Origin: Macrostomum hystrix
Taxonomy: Eukaryota; Platyhelminthes; Macrostomidae
Assembly (NCBI GenBank): GCA_950097015.1
Contig: CATNEN010000034.1
Location: 6,776,501-6,840,500 of the forward strand
Reading direction: 5' to 3'
DNA: 64,000 nucleotides
The translations under genes were made by a program, and so were the position numbers. Below the pieces are notes generated by a model. The model was given only the letters and a program-made list of their open reading frames with translations, was not told the DNA's origin and did no database searches. This document shows positions 1 through 12,588 of the stretch, one piece after another (within the stretch, counting starts at the first letter, position 1; every line of letters begins with the position of its first letter).

Positions 1-540
1 CATTTATCATCTCATGGTGTCCTCAGTTATCATCTAAAGGATGCCCTCAGTAATCATCTCATTGTTTTGATATATATATTCTCATTAATTCCTTATTTAT
101 CATCTCATAAATTATTTATTTTGCCGAATAGGACTTTCTGAATTCTTATGTACCTGAATTAAATTTTAGATATCTTGGTACGTATCTTGATTCAGTTAGA
201 TTTCCCATTTTCTATACGTTTCGTTGCTTGAGATTACATATCAATTCAATTTCTCAAGACCCGCAAGGACTATGCTAGTAATGAACATAATTCAGTACAG
301 CTAACTCAATCTCGCCTAGCTCTGAAGAGGTTGTGCCCCGGGGGGGGCTTGGAACTACGCGGCAAAAGGACAGTTAAACTAAGAGATTATTCACTCAATC
401 TTAGTACGCAACTAGCAATGAGAAATGATGCAAGCACTTTCCTTCCGACCCTATTTTTTGTGAAGCACTTTAATAAGCTGTTAAAATCAGAGAAACAAAT
501 GAAGAATAAATGATTTACGAGTAAAAGACGGACTAACATA
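1..540. other. AT-rich DNA, no gene seen
   Basis: A few short imperfect direct repeats of a TCATCTCAT motif occur at the extreme left. No ORF with coding character and no CNNM terminal exon was recognised. Confidence 0.5.
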
Positions 541-1430
541 CAAACACACCCTGAACAAATAGACACCCAGAACGGACAGACACACAGACGGACAGACACC
601 CAGAACAGACAGACACTCAGACAGACAGACACCCAGAACGGACAGACACTCAGACAGACAGACACCCAGAACGGACAGACACACACACAGACATGCAGAC
701 AGACACCCAGAACAGACAGACACCCAGAACAGACAGACACCCAGAACGGACAGACACACAGACGGACAGACAGACAGACACTCAGTACAGACAGACAGAC
801 AGACATACACCCAGAACGGACAGACACACAGACGGACAGACACCCAGAACAGACAGACACACAGACAGACAGACACACAGACAGACAGGCAGACAGACAC
901 CCAGAACAGACAGACAGGCAGACAGACACCCAGAACAGACAGACACCCAGAAAGGACAGACACACAGACAGACAGGCAGACAGACAGACAGGCAGACAGA
1001 CACCCAGAACAGACAGAAACCCAGAACGGACAGACACACAGACAGACACTCAGAACGGACAGACACACAGACAGACACTCAGAACGGACAGACACCCAGA
1101 ACAGACAGACACACAGACAGACAGACACTCAGAACGGACAGACACACAGACAGACAGGCAGACAGACACCCAGAACAGACAGACACTCAGAACGGACAGA
1201 CACACAGACAGACAGACACCCAGAACAAACAGACACACAGACAGACACCCAGAACAGACAGACACTCAGAACGGAGAGACACACAGACAGACAGGCAGAC
1301 AGACACCCAGAACAGACAGACACTCAGAACGGACAGACACACAGACAGACAGACACCCAGAACAAACAGACACACAGACAGACACCCAGAACAGACAGAC
1401 ACTCAGAACGGAGAGACACCCAGTACAAAA
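541..1430. repeat. ACAG-rich compound minisatellite
   Basis: Tandem, irregular blocks built from ACAGACAGACAC, CCAGAACGG and CACTCAG modules. It lies beyond the last visible CNNM exon, so probably in a further CNNM intron. It is stop-free in several frames and produces long spurious ORFs on both strands (264 and 220 codons). Confidence 0.95.
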
Positions 1431-2025
1431 GGACAGAGAGAAAAACGGAGACACTCACAGGACAGAGGTTTAAAAGTCCGAAAGTGACTGAAAAGTACAT
1501 TAGCTAGCCATTTTTTCCTAGAATTAATTAGCGCTGCGAACTGCGGACTAAGTACTCGTAAGTACCAAAGTACCAAAGTATTCTACTGACGGAATTGTGC
1601 ATTATTTAATTAATGTCAGCATTCTCGATGAGAATACTGCAGACAGGCCTAAAAACAGAGAAATGAGACGACGGAAAGGAAAAGTGAACTCGTGTTAGCT
1701 CATCCCCATTTCGATGCGGCAGTCACCGGCGCGGGTTGAAAAGGATAAATAGAATGTCCCGCACTGGCCCGAATGCTCAAGACGGAATAAAAAGGGGCCT
1801 AGTGCCGACCACGCCCAAAATGAGAGCTCGAGGAAGATTAAGGGACGGCAGATCAGGGGAATATGATCTCGCTTATCTCTACTAAACCTAGATTTAATGC
1901 AGGCAGATAGACTCAGCTTTCTAGGTTATTTTATAAGAGGCTCGATGTGTGGCATTTTAAATATATTAATTTCTATGTATAAAGTTCAAGAAAATACGAC
2001 TATATAGCAAAACCACTTTGGCCAT
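1431..2025. other. Unique sequence between two arrays, no gene seen
   Basis: This mixed-composition stretch (moderately GC-rich at 1680-1850) separates two minisatellites. I could not find an exon continuing CNNM from the phase-1 donor at 2850. Confidence 0.4.
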
Positions 2026-2760
2026 GGTAGATGGGATTTTAGGGATTCAACTGAGGTCACAATATATGGGATTTAAGGGATTCAACTGAGGTCACCATGT
2101 TCTATTTTAGGGATTCAACTGAGGTCACCATGTTCTATTTTAGGGATTCAACTGAGGTCACCATGTTCTATTTTAGGGATTCAACTGAGGTCACAATATA
2201 TGGGATTTAAGGGATTCAACTGAGGTCACAATATATGGGATTTTAGGGATTCAACTGAGGTCACAATATATGGGATTTAAGGGATTCAACTGAGGTCACA
2301 ATATATGGGATTTTAGGGATTCAACTGAGGTCACAATATATGGGATTTTAGGGATTCAACTGAGGTCATCATGTTCTATTTTAGGGATTCAACTGAGGTC
2401 ACAATATATGGGATTTTAGGGATTCAACTGAGGTCACAATATATGGCATTTAAGGGATTCAACTGAGGTCACAATATATGGGACTTAAGGGATTCAACTG
2501 AGGTCACAATATATGGGATTTTAGGGATTCAACTGAGGTCATCATGTTCTATTTTAGGGATTCAACTGAGGTCACAATATATGGGATTTTAGGGATTCAA
2601 CTGAGGTCACAATATATGGCATTTAAGGGATTCAACTGAGGTCACAATATATGGCATTTAAGGGATTCAACTGAGGTCACAATATATGGGATTTAAGGGA
2701 TTCAACTGAGGTCACAATCCATGGGATTTCAGGGATTCAACGGAGGTCACAATCCAATTA
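2026..2760. repeat. 33-35 bp minisatellite
   Basis: About 20 copies of a unit containing GGGATTCAACTGAGGTCAC, followed by either AATATATGGGATTT or CATGTTCTATTTT. The two variant tails alternate irregularly. The array ends about 90 bp downstream of the donor of CNNM exon 6. Confidence 0.95.
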
Positions 2761-2850
2761 AAATTGAAAGAGGTCCATTTTGCCCGTGAGTAAGAGTTAT
2801 ACGTCATGAGAAACAAAAAGCTGCAATTAATGATAAAGCAAGCGACTCAC

Positions 2851-5800
2851 CCGTGAGCGCCTTGGCGCCAAGAAAAGTAAAAGCACTGGCCTCGAACTCC
2901 AGGTCTTCAATGCCGATGCCAAGCACAGCGCGACCTTCCAACAGGTAGATGCCGAAATCGCAGGCCTGATTGCGGCGGTAGATTGTGTTGCTCTCCTCGT
3001 CTCCGTAGCTGCGGAAAGCGTTTGCAAGCTTGTAGTCTTCCCAGTGTGTCAGAGGAATAACAGTCTTCCCAGTGTGTCAGAGGAATAACAGTCTTCCCAG
3101 TGTGTCAGAGATCTAACAGTCTTCCCAGTGTGTCAGAGATCTAACAGTCTTCCCAGTGTGTCAGAGATCTAACAGTCTTCACAGTGTGTGTCAGAGATCT
3201 AACAGTCTTCCCAGTGTGTCAGAGATCTAACAGTCTTCACAGTGTGTGGTCAGAGATCTAACAGTCTTCCCAGTGTGTCAGAGATCTAACAGTCTTCCCA
3301 GTGTGTCAGAGATCTAACAGTCTTCCCAGTGTGTCAGAGATCTAACAGTCTTCCCAGTGTGTCAGAGATCTAACAGTCTTCACAGTGTGTGTCAGAGATC
3401 TAACAGTCTTCCCAGTGTGTCAGAGATCTAACAGTCTTCCCAGTGTGTCAGAGATCTAACAGTCTTCCCAGTGTGTCAGAGATCTAACAGTCTTCCCAGT
3501 GTGTCAGAGATCTAACAGTCTTCCCAGTGTGTCAGAGATCTAACAGTCTTCCCAGTGTGTCAGAGATCTAACAGTCTTCACAGTGTGTGTCAGAGATCTA
3601 ACAGTCTTCCCAGTGTGTCAGAGATCTAACAGTCTTCACAGTGTGTGTCAGAGATCTAACAGTCTTCCCAGTGTGTCAGAGATCTAACAGTCTTCACAGT
3701 GTGTGTCAGAGATCTAACAGTCTTCCCAGTGTGTGTCAGAGATCTAACAGTCTTCACAGTGTGTGTCAGAGATCTAACAGTCTTCCCAGTGTGTGTCAGA
3801 GATCTAACAGTCTTCCCAGTGTGTGTCAGAGATCTAACAGTCTTCCCAGTGTGTGTCAGAGATCTAACAGTCTTCCCAGTGTGTGTCAGAGATCTAACAG
3901 TCTTCCCAGTGTGTGTCAGAGATCTAACAGTCTTCCCAATGAGTGACTTACATGTACATGTGACGCACCAGAATGCTTTCCTCGAACATTTTCTCAAGCA
4001 CAGGTTCCAAAATGACGTTGCGTCCAAATAGGTCGCTTTGGACTGCAGTTTGATTAATAGGTCAGGGAACAGGTGCGAGATGTTTAAATGGTTTGAAAAA
4101 GACAATATTATATATAGCTCTCCAAAACCAATTAAAACAAAATTACATAATTTTAAAAGGATACTGATTGTATAACAAAAACGACACAGCTGCCCAGAAT
4201 ACAAAACGAGAATAAGTTAAAGTGTGTTAAATAGCAATTAGTCAAAACCAATTGATTGTCACATAATATAGAAAACAACAGATCAATAACAGTAAAAAAA
4301 TAACAAAATATATATTGACTACATAATCCCAATCATCACATAACAATAACTACAGAAATACAATCATAACAGAATTACAGAATTACAACTACAGTCATAA
4401 CAGATCAATAAATACGGAATTCCCATCATAACAGATCAATAAATACGGAATTCCCATCATAACAGATCAATAAATACGGAATTCCCATCATAACAGATCA
4501 ATAAATACGGAATTCCCATCATAACAGATCGATAACTGCAGGATCGCCAACATAACAGATCAATAAATACGGAATTCCCATCACAACAGATCGATAACTG
4601 CAGGATCCCCATCATAACACATCGATAACTGCAGGATCCCCATCATAACACATCGATAACTGCAGAATCCTCATCATAACAGATCGATAACTGCAGGATC
4701 CCCATCATAACACATCGATAACTGCAGAATCCCCATCATAACAGATCGATAACTGCAGGATCCCCATCATAACAGAACGATAACTGCAGGATCCCTATCA
4801 TAACAGATCGATAACTGCAGGATCCCCATCATAACAGATCGAAAACTGCAGAATATTAATCAATTCAGATTAAAACCCGTCAAAATTATACAGATCCCTG
4901 TCAAAACTAAAGTATCAAGCAGAAAAATATATACATTTCACTCATGAGTTCAGGCAGGTGACTCGGGACTCACGCATGGCCAGGCTATGGATGGCCGCCA
5001 GCCGTAGCTGCGCAGGTATCTGCATCCCGGAGGTGCCGCAGAAGGCCAGTTCCTTCCACATGCCCTTTAGCGCGCGAGCATTTTGCCGCGTTATGGTGGT
5101 TGCATTCTCTGCCGGTCGTGCGGAAAACAAGAATTGAAAAGCTTGTTCAGAAACGACGTATTGATAAAAAGATTCAAATGAAATAAAATCTGGGGTGAAT
5201 GGGAACAACAGGAAGGGGACAAACAGGAATGGAAAGATGGTTAGGTAAAACAGGAAGTGAAGGAAGGAGAACAGGAAGGGGAGAACAGGAAGTGGAGAAC
5301 AGGAAGTGGAGAATGGGAAGGGGAGAACAGAATGGGGAGAACAGAATGGGGAGAACAGGAAGTGGAGAACAGAAAGAAGAAAACAGAATGGGGAGAACAG
5401 AATGGGGAGAACAGAATGGGGAGAACAGGAAGTGGAGAATGGGAAGTGGAGAATGGGAAGTGGAGAATGGGAAGTGGAGAACAGGAAGTGGAGAACAGGA
5501 AGTGGAGAATGGGAAGGGGAGAACAGGAAGGGGAGAACAGAATGGGGAGAACAGAATGGGGAGAACAGGAAGTGGAGAACAGAAAGGGGAGAACAGGAAG
5601 TGGAGAACAGGAAGGGGAGAATGGGAAGTGGAGAATGGGAAGTGGAGAACAGGAAGTGGAGAACAGGAAGTGGAGAACAGGAAGTGGAGAACAGGAAGTG
5701 GAGAATGGGAAGGGGAGAACAGGAAGTGGAGAACAGAATGGGGAGAACAGGAAGTGGAGAACAGGAAGTGGAGAACAGGAAGTGGAGAATGGGAAGTGGA

Positions 5801-8800
5801 GAATGGGAAGTGGAGAACAGGAAGTGGAGAATGGGAAGTGGAGAATGGGAAGCGGAGAATGGGAAGTGGAGAACAGGAAGTGGAGAATGGGAAGTGGAGA
5901 ATGGGAAGGGGAGAACAGAAACAAGAAAACAGAATGGGGAGAACAGAATGGGGAGAACAGAATGGGGAGAACAGAATGGGGAGAACAGGAAGTGGAGAAC
6001 AGAAAGGGGAGAACAGGAAGTGGAGAACAGGAAGTGGAGAACAGGAAGTGGAGAAAAGGAAGTGGAGAATGGGAAGGGGAGAACAGGAAGGGGAGAACAG
6101 AATGGGGAGAACAGGAAGTGGAGAATAGGAAGTGGAGAACAGGAAGTGGAGAATGGGAAGTGGAGAATGGGAAGTGGAGAACAGGAAGGGGAGAATGGGA
6201 AGTGGAGAATGGGAAGTGGAGAACAGGAAGTGGAGAACAGGAAGTGGAGAATGGGAAGTGGAGAATGGGAAGTGGAGAACAGGAAGGGGAGAACAGGAAG
6301 TGGAGAATGGGAAGTGGAGAATGGGAAGTGGAGAACAGGAAGTGGAGAATGGGAAGTGGAGAACAGGAAGCGGAGAACAGGAAGGGGAGAACAGGAATGG
6401 GAAAAGGTATGGAAATGGGTAAGGGGAGAACGGGAAGGCTATAAGTGGGAGCGAACAATGGGATTACAAGGAGCTCACCCGGAATGTCGGTCTCGTCCTC
6501 AATCTCCTGTTGAATAATCTCCTCCAGGATATCCTCTAGTGTGACTAAACCCACGGTAACCTCGTAGGGATCCTTCTCGTTGCCCTCCTCCTCGCCAACG
6601 TGATGCTTGACAATGGCCAGGTGAATACGATTGCTAAGGAAGAGTTTGAGCGCATTGTCCAGAGTGTCAGTGTCGTACACAATCTGCAGCTGTCGATTGA
6701 AATACTCGCAGATGAGGTCGGCCCGCATTGGCGTGTCCCGATTCACAATGGTCAGGTCTTTGAAGTTCAAGATGTTAATAATATTGCTGCGCTCCTTCTC
6801 GTAGATAGGGATGCGAGTGTAGCCAGTCTCCCGGATCTGGTCTATGGTGAAGGAGTCGATCAGGGTCTCGGCCGGCAGCATGTACACATCGCTGAGTCCG
6901 CGCATCACCTCGCCGATGGTTTTGTTCTGCAGCGACAGCGCGCCAAGGATGATGTTTGCCTCGGTGCGCTCGAGGCCCTGGGCGGCTATAAACTCCTTGA
7001 GCTTGTTGCGGTCGAATACCTGCGGGGATTCATTGTATTGGTCAACTCGAGTGACATCCCAGGATTATGGATGCCTTTGTGCATTGTCTAATCCTAAAAG
7101 TGAAACATGATTCTCTGTGAACTACTGGATTTGAATAAGGAAATTACATACTTTAACAGTAGAAATACCACGCCATTTTTCCCCACGGGGAATATTTCAA
7201 ATACCCACTGGCTACTTCACGGTAGCTCCCAAACCGAATGACCGATTTTCGTGACAGTCCACCATTTCAATCAACAGTTTCCGCCCTTTACGATGAACTG
7301 ACTTTTAAAGCCGTCCGAGTCAGCATCGTCGAGATATTCAGCGATCTTCTCGGAGAACCTTGGTGACTAGGACAGCTAACATTGATCTGCACAAACCTCT
7401 TAGGCGAATCCAAATTGGTTCAAAATGAAAAAAACTACAATTTAATCAATCCAAAAGAATCAGCAATGATAGCTACATGGCTAAATGATGAAATTTCGTA
7501 AGCAGAAAATATCCGCCTATATTTGTGGTTTTTTTTGCCACCCGACACTCCGACAAGAATCGTTGAATATCTCGACGATGCCGATGTTTCGTGATTCTGG
7601 TAGTTGTTTTGCATAGAAATGAGCGGGAAATTTGAGCCCGTGAACTGCATTTTCAAGGCGATTGGTGGAATATTTTAAAAGATATTGAAAAAAGAAACGT
7701 GAGGGGATTTGAACTACCCCCCGAGGTCTCTCTTCTGTTAATAATGTCTTAAAATCAAACTCACCTGTCGGAACTCCTCGCCGAGCAGTTTGTCCAGCAC
7801 GAAGGACAGCGGATAGCTCAGGGGCGAGGTGAGGGCCATGAAGAACATAGTGATGGGCATTGTGCTGGCGCCCACAGCCAAGCCGTGGCGAGAGCAGAGC
7901 GCCTGAGGCAGGATTTCACCGAAAATCACAATGCCCAGGGTGGCCGAGATCACAGCGTAGAGGCCATCGCCAATTAGAGAGTCCAGCAGCAGAGACAGGG
8001 TGGTGTTTACCATCACGTTGCCTAACAACAGGCTGCATAGAAGCCAATTGCCACGCTTGCGCACCGGGATGATCCGCTTAGCGTAGGATCTCTCGGCGGC
8101 TGAACCGGCCCGACAGATGATCTTCAGCTCAGCGATGTCTAGCGCCATGAGGCCCAGGTTCAGACCGGAAAATAGGCCTGCGAGCGGCGAGAGTCGGGAC
8201 TGGGTCAATGCGAGTCGGGACTGGGTCAATGCGGGTCGGGATTGGGTCAATGCGGGTCGGGACTGGGTCATTGAGAGTTGGGATTGGGTCAATGCTAGTC
8301 GGGACTGGGTCAATGCTAGTCGGGACTGGGTCAATGCGGGTCGGGACTGGGTCATTGAGAGTTGGGATTGGGTCAATACGAGTCGGGACTGGGTCAATGC
8401 GAGTCGGGACTGGGTCATTTAGAGTCGGGACTTGGTCAATGCGGGTCAGGACTGGGTCAATGCGGGTTGGGATTGAGTCAATGAGAGTCAAGGTTGAGTC
8501 AAAACTGCCAAGGGTTGAACCAGTGTACGTGGCATTAGGTTCTAAGTCTGTTTTTGTATTAAATGCAGTGTGTGACTCAAATATTGGGTCAAAATGAGTC
8601 GCTAAAATGAGTCGCTAAAATAGGTCAAAAGCTTAGTCATAATTACCCTGGTACGGGTCAGGAGTCACCATTAGCCACACTTGAATAAAGTTTTGCTATT
8701 TTTTAATCATGAGTCATAAGTCAGATGCGCATGCGTAGTGAATCAAAGTTGTGAGACACCTACAGAACTGTATGAACGAATAACAATTCACATAGACTAG

Positions 8801-9550
8801 CGATATATCCCTATAAGTGAGGGCTCAGTGCATACCGAAATCTAAACTGTATTTTCTTTACATTACTGCTTGAGAAAATGTACGAAACATAGCTTTTAAA
8901 CTAATAGAATGACCTGGAGAACAGCGAATTTAAATCCCCAAAGCTAAAAAAGGAGCAAAATAGATGAAGTCCTCACCGGACAGTGTGAACAGGCTGATGA
9001 TGAACAGTATGGTGACCCACAGGGGGATCAAGGGCCGCGTGATGTACACTCGCAGCCAGTCTCCATAGTACACCCAGGCCACCGATTCGTCGCTTCTCTT
9101 GACCTTGCCGCACAGGTACAGATGCGAGGTGACGGTGACGGCGGTGGGGACTGACACGGTGCTAACCGCCCGATTGCCGTCAATAGCGGTCACGGGAAAC
9201 AGCTCGGCTAGCTTGCTGTCCTGACAGTCGGCCAGGGTGCCATTGAGCTTGCGCTCGGTGAAGCCCAGATGAGACAGGTTGAACAGGTCGCGGCCGAATA
9301 GTTGAAACTCGTACAGCTTGCCAACCAGGATCTCCTGGTAGTGGCCGCGTGTTCTGTCAGCCTCCTGCCAGCCGGGCTTATCGTTGGCGGCCAGCGGCCG
9401 GACAGTCAGGCCGAACACAATCGGCTGGGCCAGCGAGGAGCCGTCATCTGAGCTAGAAGCTGAAGATGCTATTGTTGTTGCTACTAGGAGCAGCAGTAAT
9501 GGCTGCAACAGATATCTGTTTCTAGCACCTAAACTTACGTCAGCACTCAT
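2851..9550 (-). CDS. CNNM: CNNM-family (ancient conserved domain/cyclin M) magnesium transporter, 3' end outside window
   Basis: Six exons on the minus strand splice in frame: 9550-8977, 8177-7765, 7019-6479, 5108-4974, 4042-3952 and 3008-2851, giving about 637 residues before the last donor; the C-terminus lies left of the window. Exon 1 encodes a signal/TM leader, an extracellular region and the first membrane helix (about residues 172-190). Exon 2 holds the DUF21 transmembrane core with the hallmark [14 protein letters not shown] and the motif [11 protein letters not shown]. Exon 3 carries the CBS pair ([15 protein letters not shown], then [13 protein letters not shown]). Exons 4-6 match the cyclic-nucleotide-binding-homology region (FEASAF motif in exon 6). 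All donors are GTGAGT-, GTGAGC- or GTAAGT-like and all junction phases agree. Known role of the family: Mg2+ efflux/homeostasis at the plasma membrane. The start ATG lies 3 nt after a TTCCAG acceptor-like site. The terminal exon is not seen. Confidence 0.93.
3045..3945. repeat. 28-30 bp minisatellite filling CNNM intron 5
   Basis: About 31 copies of a unit containing GATCTAACAGTCTTCCCAG and TGTGTCAGA, with a 2-bp TG length variant. On the coding (minus) strand the array starts within about 10 nt of the exon 5 donor (3951) and stops about 35 nt before the exon 6 acceptor. The donor-proximal sequence resembles a repeat unit, suggesting the array grew out of the intron start. Confidence 0.95.
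4385..4860. repeat. 31 bp minisatellite in CNNM intron 4
   Basis: Two subfamilies share ATCATAACAGATC. One continues AATAAATACGGAATTCCC, the other GATAACTGCAGGATCCCC. About 15 units in total. The rest of the intron (4050-4385 and 4861-4973) is AT-rich without coding signal. Confidence 0.95.
5235..6425. repeat. 14 bp minisatellite in CNNM intron 3
   Basis: About 80 units of GAGAACAGGAAGTG, with variants GAGAATGGGAAGTG, GAGAACAGAATGGG and GAGAACAGGAAGGG. The strong purine/pyrimidine strand bias makes it stop-free in all three forward frames (ORFs of 309, 395 and 403 codons). On the minus strand a CNNM exon appears to read through into it (a 555-codon ORF), but the exon ends at a GTGAGC donor at 6478. 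Confidence 0.96.
7180..7700. repeat. Imperfect foldback (inverted repeat) in CNNM intron 2
   Basis: GCATCGTCGAGATATTCA at about 7323-7341 occurs inverted at about 7564-7581, and flanking sequence shows weaker inverted similarity out to the ends of the region. This resembles a decayed MITE/foldback element. It is the only sizeable CNNM intron seen without a tandem array. Confidence 0.55.
8200..8485. repeat. 21 bp minisatellite next to CNNM exon 2 acceptor
   Basis: About 13 copies of a 21-bp unit containing CGGGACTGGGTCAATGC. The array abuts the polypyrimidine tract of the acceptor at 8178-8179. The unit is a multiple of three, so it reads as a repeating heptapeptide in each frame; this is intronic and not coding. 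Confidence 0.93.
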
Positions 9551-9784
9551 TAACTGGAAGTTGCAGAGAGAATATAATTTTTAGGTTAGAAATTTTTGCA
9601 ACTAACAATAAAATTCTAAATGATATATCTAACTATGCAAAGTCTATGCAAACAAATTATGTTCAATTCTGTTCAGTCCATGGACTGATGGTTACTAAAA
9701 ACACTAAATTTCAGCCTTTTGCTTAAAAAATGTCTAATTTTGTCTTTTTGATAAAGAATGTATCTTTCACCCCGCTTTTCTGCT

Positions 9785-9952
9785 CAGCTAATTCTAACAC
9801 TGTATATTTTACAACTAGATAGACTAAAAACTGGAGAATTTTGCAATACCTTGCTAACAAAGGACAAAAAATCTCTCCATTGCTAAAAATTAAACTGCCA
9901 GAAATATTAGTTAGGCGAAAAAGCTCTAACCACTGGGCTACAGCCCACAGTC
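9785..9952 (-). mobile_element. Diverged tRNA-derived SINE copy
   Basis: On the minus strand an A-box-like TAGCCCAGTGGTTAGAGC is followed downstream by GTCCTTTGTTAGCAAG and a tail ending TTAGAATTAGC. The order and spacing parallel the better-preserved SINE at 61.2-61.4 kb. The B box is degraded. Confidence 0.5.
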
Positions 9953-9959
9953 TAATCTT

Positions 9960-12290
9960 CAACTCAACCCATTATATAAATATTTGTCCATTGAAATCTT
10001 AAAATGTGATAGATAGAATATAACTTTATTAATCTATAAATTAACACATTCATTTAGTTTTATCTGTTAGGCACTGATGTTGCATCTAGACAATTACATT
10101 TTGTTTATAAGATTTTCAAAGGTTTGTTTGTTTATTTATTCCTTTTAGTTGTTTGTTTAGCTATTAGATCCAAAGGTCTGCCAAAAGTTTTATAGACTAT
10201 TTAGTCTTAGGTTATTGACATAATTATCTATATTGATGTAGCATATGTAACACTATATAGAAAAGAAGTGAATAGACTTAGATGGCTAGAAGATTACTTG
10301 TAGGAACATATGTACAGTATTCTAGAAATTTCTATATAAACCAATAATTTAAATTCCCATGCAAATCTTCCATAATGACTTTTCTAGAATATTCCAAATT
10401 ATGGAAAATTCAGAATAAACTAGTGTAAATATAGTATGCCCACCACGCTAAATTTGCAAGCATTTCTTCAATCTTGACAACTTAATCTCAAGTGACAAAA
10501 AATATATGATCCACTGTCTTGATTATTTAATACTGTTACAGACTTATTCTATATATACTACAATATATCATTTTGAAATAACTGGACATAAAGCAATAGG
10601 AAAGGTTCCTTTATGAATAGAATACTTCTTTATCTTTGGACTTTAAGATATATAAAGAATAACCAATCAAAAAACTATTGGCTAAAATTTAGTTAGCCAA
10701 CTAAACCAAAACAATATTATCAGGGATAGAGGTTGTAGCCAAACTCAACACTAGGGCCTAAGGCTTTGCTTTTCTGCTGCAAATGCTTGAATATGAAATG
10801 GTGATAAAAATTTAGTCCCTTAAACCAAATTTTATGTCTAGTGTCACTAAATGATGTGCCACTGCCTGCAGCCTTCTTGGAATTATTATTATTATTCTTA
10901 TTAAGTTAGCACAAAGTATGACACATGTAATGTTATGCTAGAAAATAATTTCAGTTTAGCAAAAAACCCCAACTATATGTTTTTCATGCATATGTTTGAT
11001 TTGCATTTTTTCAAATTGCTTAGGCCCCTATCAAAACATTTTTCGAAAAAGTTTTATTTCAAATTGATGCAACAACTAGGAATTTCAATTTTTAAGGTTC
11101 CTTTTTGCACTTAATGAACAGGGGCAGCTTCTGGGGTTTTGGGGAACTTGTCAGTGGCAAATGTTCAGTGTGCATGAGATAAAAGCAAAATGACAGACAT
11201 GCTTAGGAGTGTCTATGGCCAAAATGGATGAGCTAGTTAGTGCATAGATTCTATATTACCTATACTACCCTATAGATTGTATAGTAATATAGAATATGTG
11301 GGTTAGGCTAGTGGGAGGGGAATTATTAGCACATCTTCTACATTCTCCAAATACACTCTACTAATATCTACCATTAACTAACGTACTTAGGCTACTAAAA
11401 GTATAGGCCTATTAACACAATGCCAGGAGGCCACATAGCATAGCAGCACTGTCATTTATTGTGGATCCAAACTCCCTTATTGGATCCCTGCTGAATTTTG
11501 ACACATGATCCTGTAGACAACATTTGATGCTTATCATAGGACTATCATTGCTTTCAATTGTTTCAAAATAATTTCCTAATGTTTTTGTTTTGATTAAAAA
11601 GGAAGATTTTCAGAAAATTTATTCATTTTAATGAACGATTCCAAAAGAATGCTATTCCATTTCATTCATAAAATTATTTTTTTGAATTGTTTTTCTAACT
11701 GGACACTTTTAAGTTTCAGTACTACATCAGATTATGTTCCATACATTCGAATTTTTAAGTAAAGTATTATAATTATTTTAATATATTGTTATTCCATATA
11801 TATATATACGTGTATTGTATTGCTATTGACTATTGTTATTATTTATTTTCATTATTTCTCTTTTGTGCTTAGTAATTTTATATCTTACGTTTTCTTAAAA
11901 CCTGACTTGCTCAAACAGAAGTACCAGATGTCCTTGTGTATTGCCAGAAAAAGCAAACTTTTTTACAATAGGGCCTAAGCAGACGTCTCTTTCTCTATAT
12001 TTCTACTATGCATGTAGTAATCTGCAGTAGATCGATTTTTTGCTAAGAGTTTCAAGTGAGACTTACGTATTCTTAGAATTGTCAACAAAAACGATATTCA
12101 AACTGCCTGCTTGTGAGTACAACTACGTTAACAAAGGATCCATCAATCATTCGGAACAGTAAGCAACGATTCTAATAAAAAACTAATAAATGGTTTTTTC
12201 AAATTTAAAATAAGGAGTTTAACTAGCTTATAATTAATACATTACTTATCCTCTACGAAAACGAAATAACTTCAATCTCTCATTGTGCGT
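9960..12290. other. AT-rich intergenic DNA, no gene seen
   Basis: More than 2 kb of strongly AT-rich unique sequence between the CNNM 5' end and the MULE element. No ORF with coding character, RNA gene or tandem array was recognised. Confidence 0.6.
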
Positions 12291-12346
12291 GCATTTCGGT
12301 CCCCATCCGCTTTAATACTGATGATAAAACAATACTTAAATACAAA
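12291..12346 (+). repeat. Left terminal inverted repeat of MULE element
   Basis: Contains TTTCGGTCCCCATCC followed by a 38-bp block (12309-12346) that is perfectly inverted at 14318-14355. It flanks the transposase remnant. Confidence 0.75.
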
Positions 12347-12588
12347 ACCATTCAAGAAGCGATTACTATCGACATACGTTTTTATTGTTGAAACTTTCGA
12401 ACAAATTTCGAGTGACACAAAGCGATGCAACGGAAAATCCAAATGCAATGGAAAGGGTAAATAAAAAGGTAAAATATATATACAGGTGCAAAGGTGCACT
12501 TGACTGGCACACCAGTCAAGCTAAAAATGTCCCAAGCTAAAAGTTTCAACTGTTTTCAAGTTAGAAGACCAAGATGATCCTCACAAGT

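Noticed and set aside
541-1487. 264-codon Thr/Asp/Arg/Gln-rich ORF
   Set aside because: A direct translation of the ACAG-rich minisatellite; open in several frames on both strands.
3045-3945. CRISPR-like appearance of regularly spaced repeats
   Set aside because: These are contiguous tandem repeats without unique spacers, in a eukaryotic intron. The same applies to all other arrays here.
5241-6480. Minus-strand continuation of the CNNM exon as a 555-residue protein
   Set aside because: A canonical GTGAGC donor ends the exon at 6479 and the continuation is a 14-bp repeat; CNNM homology resumes in the next exon in the right phase.
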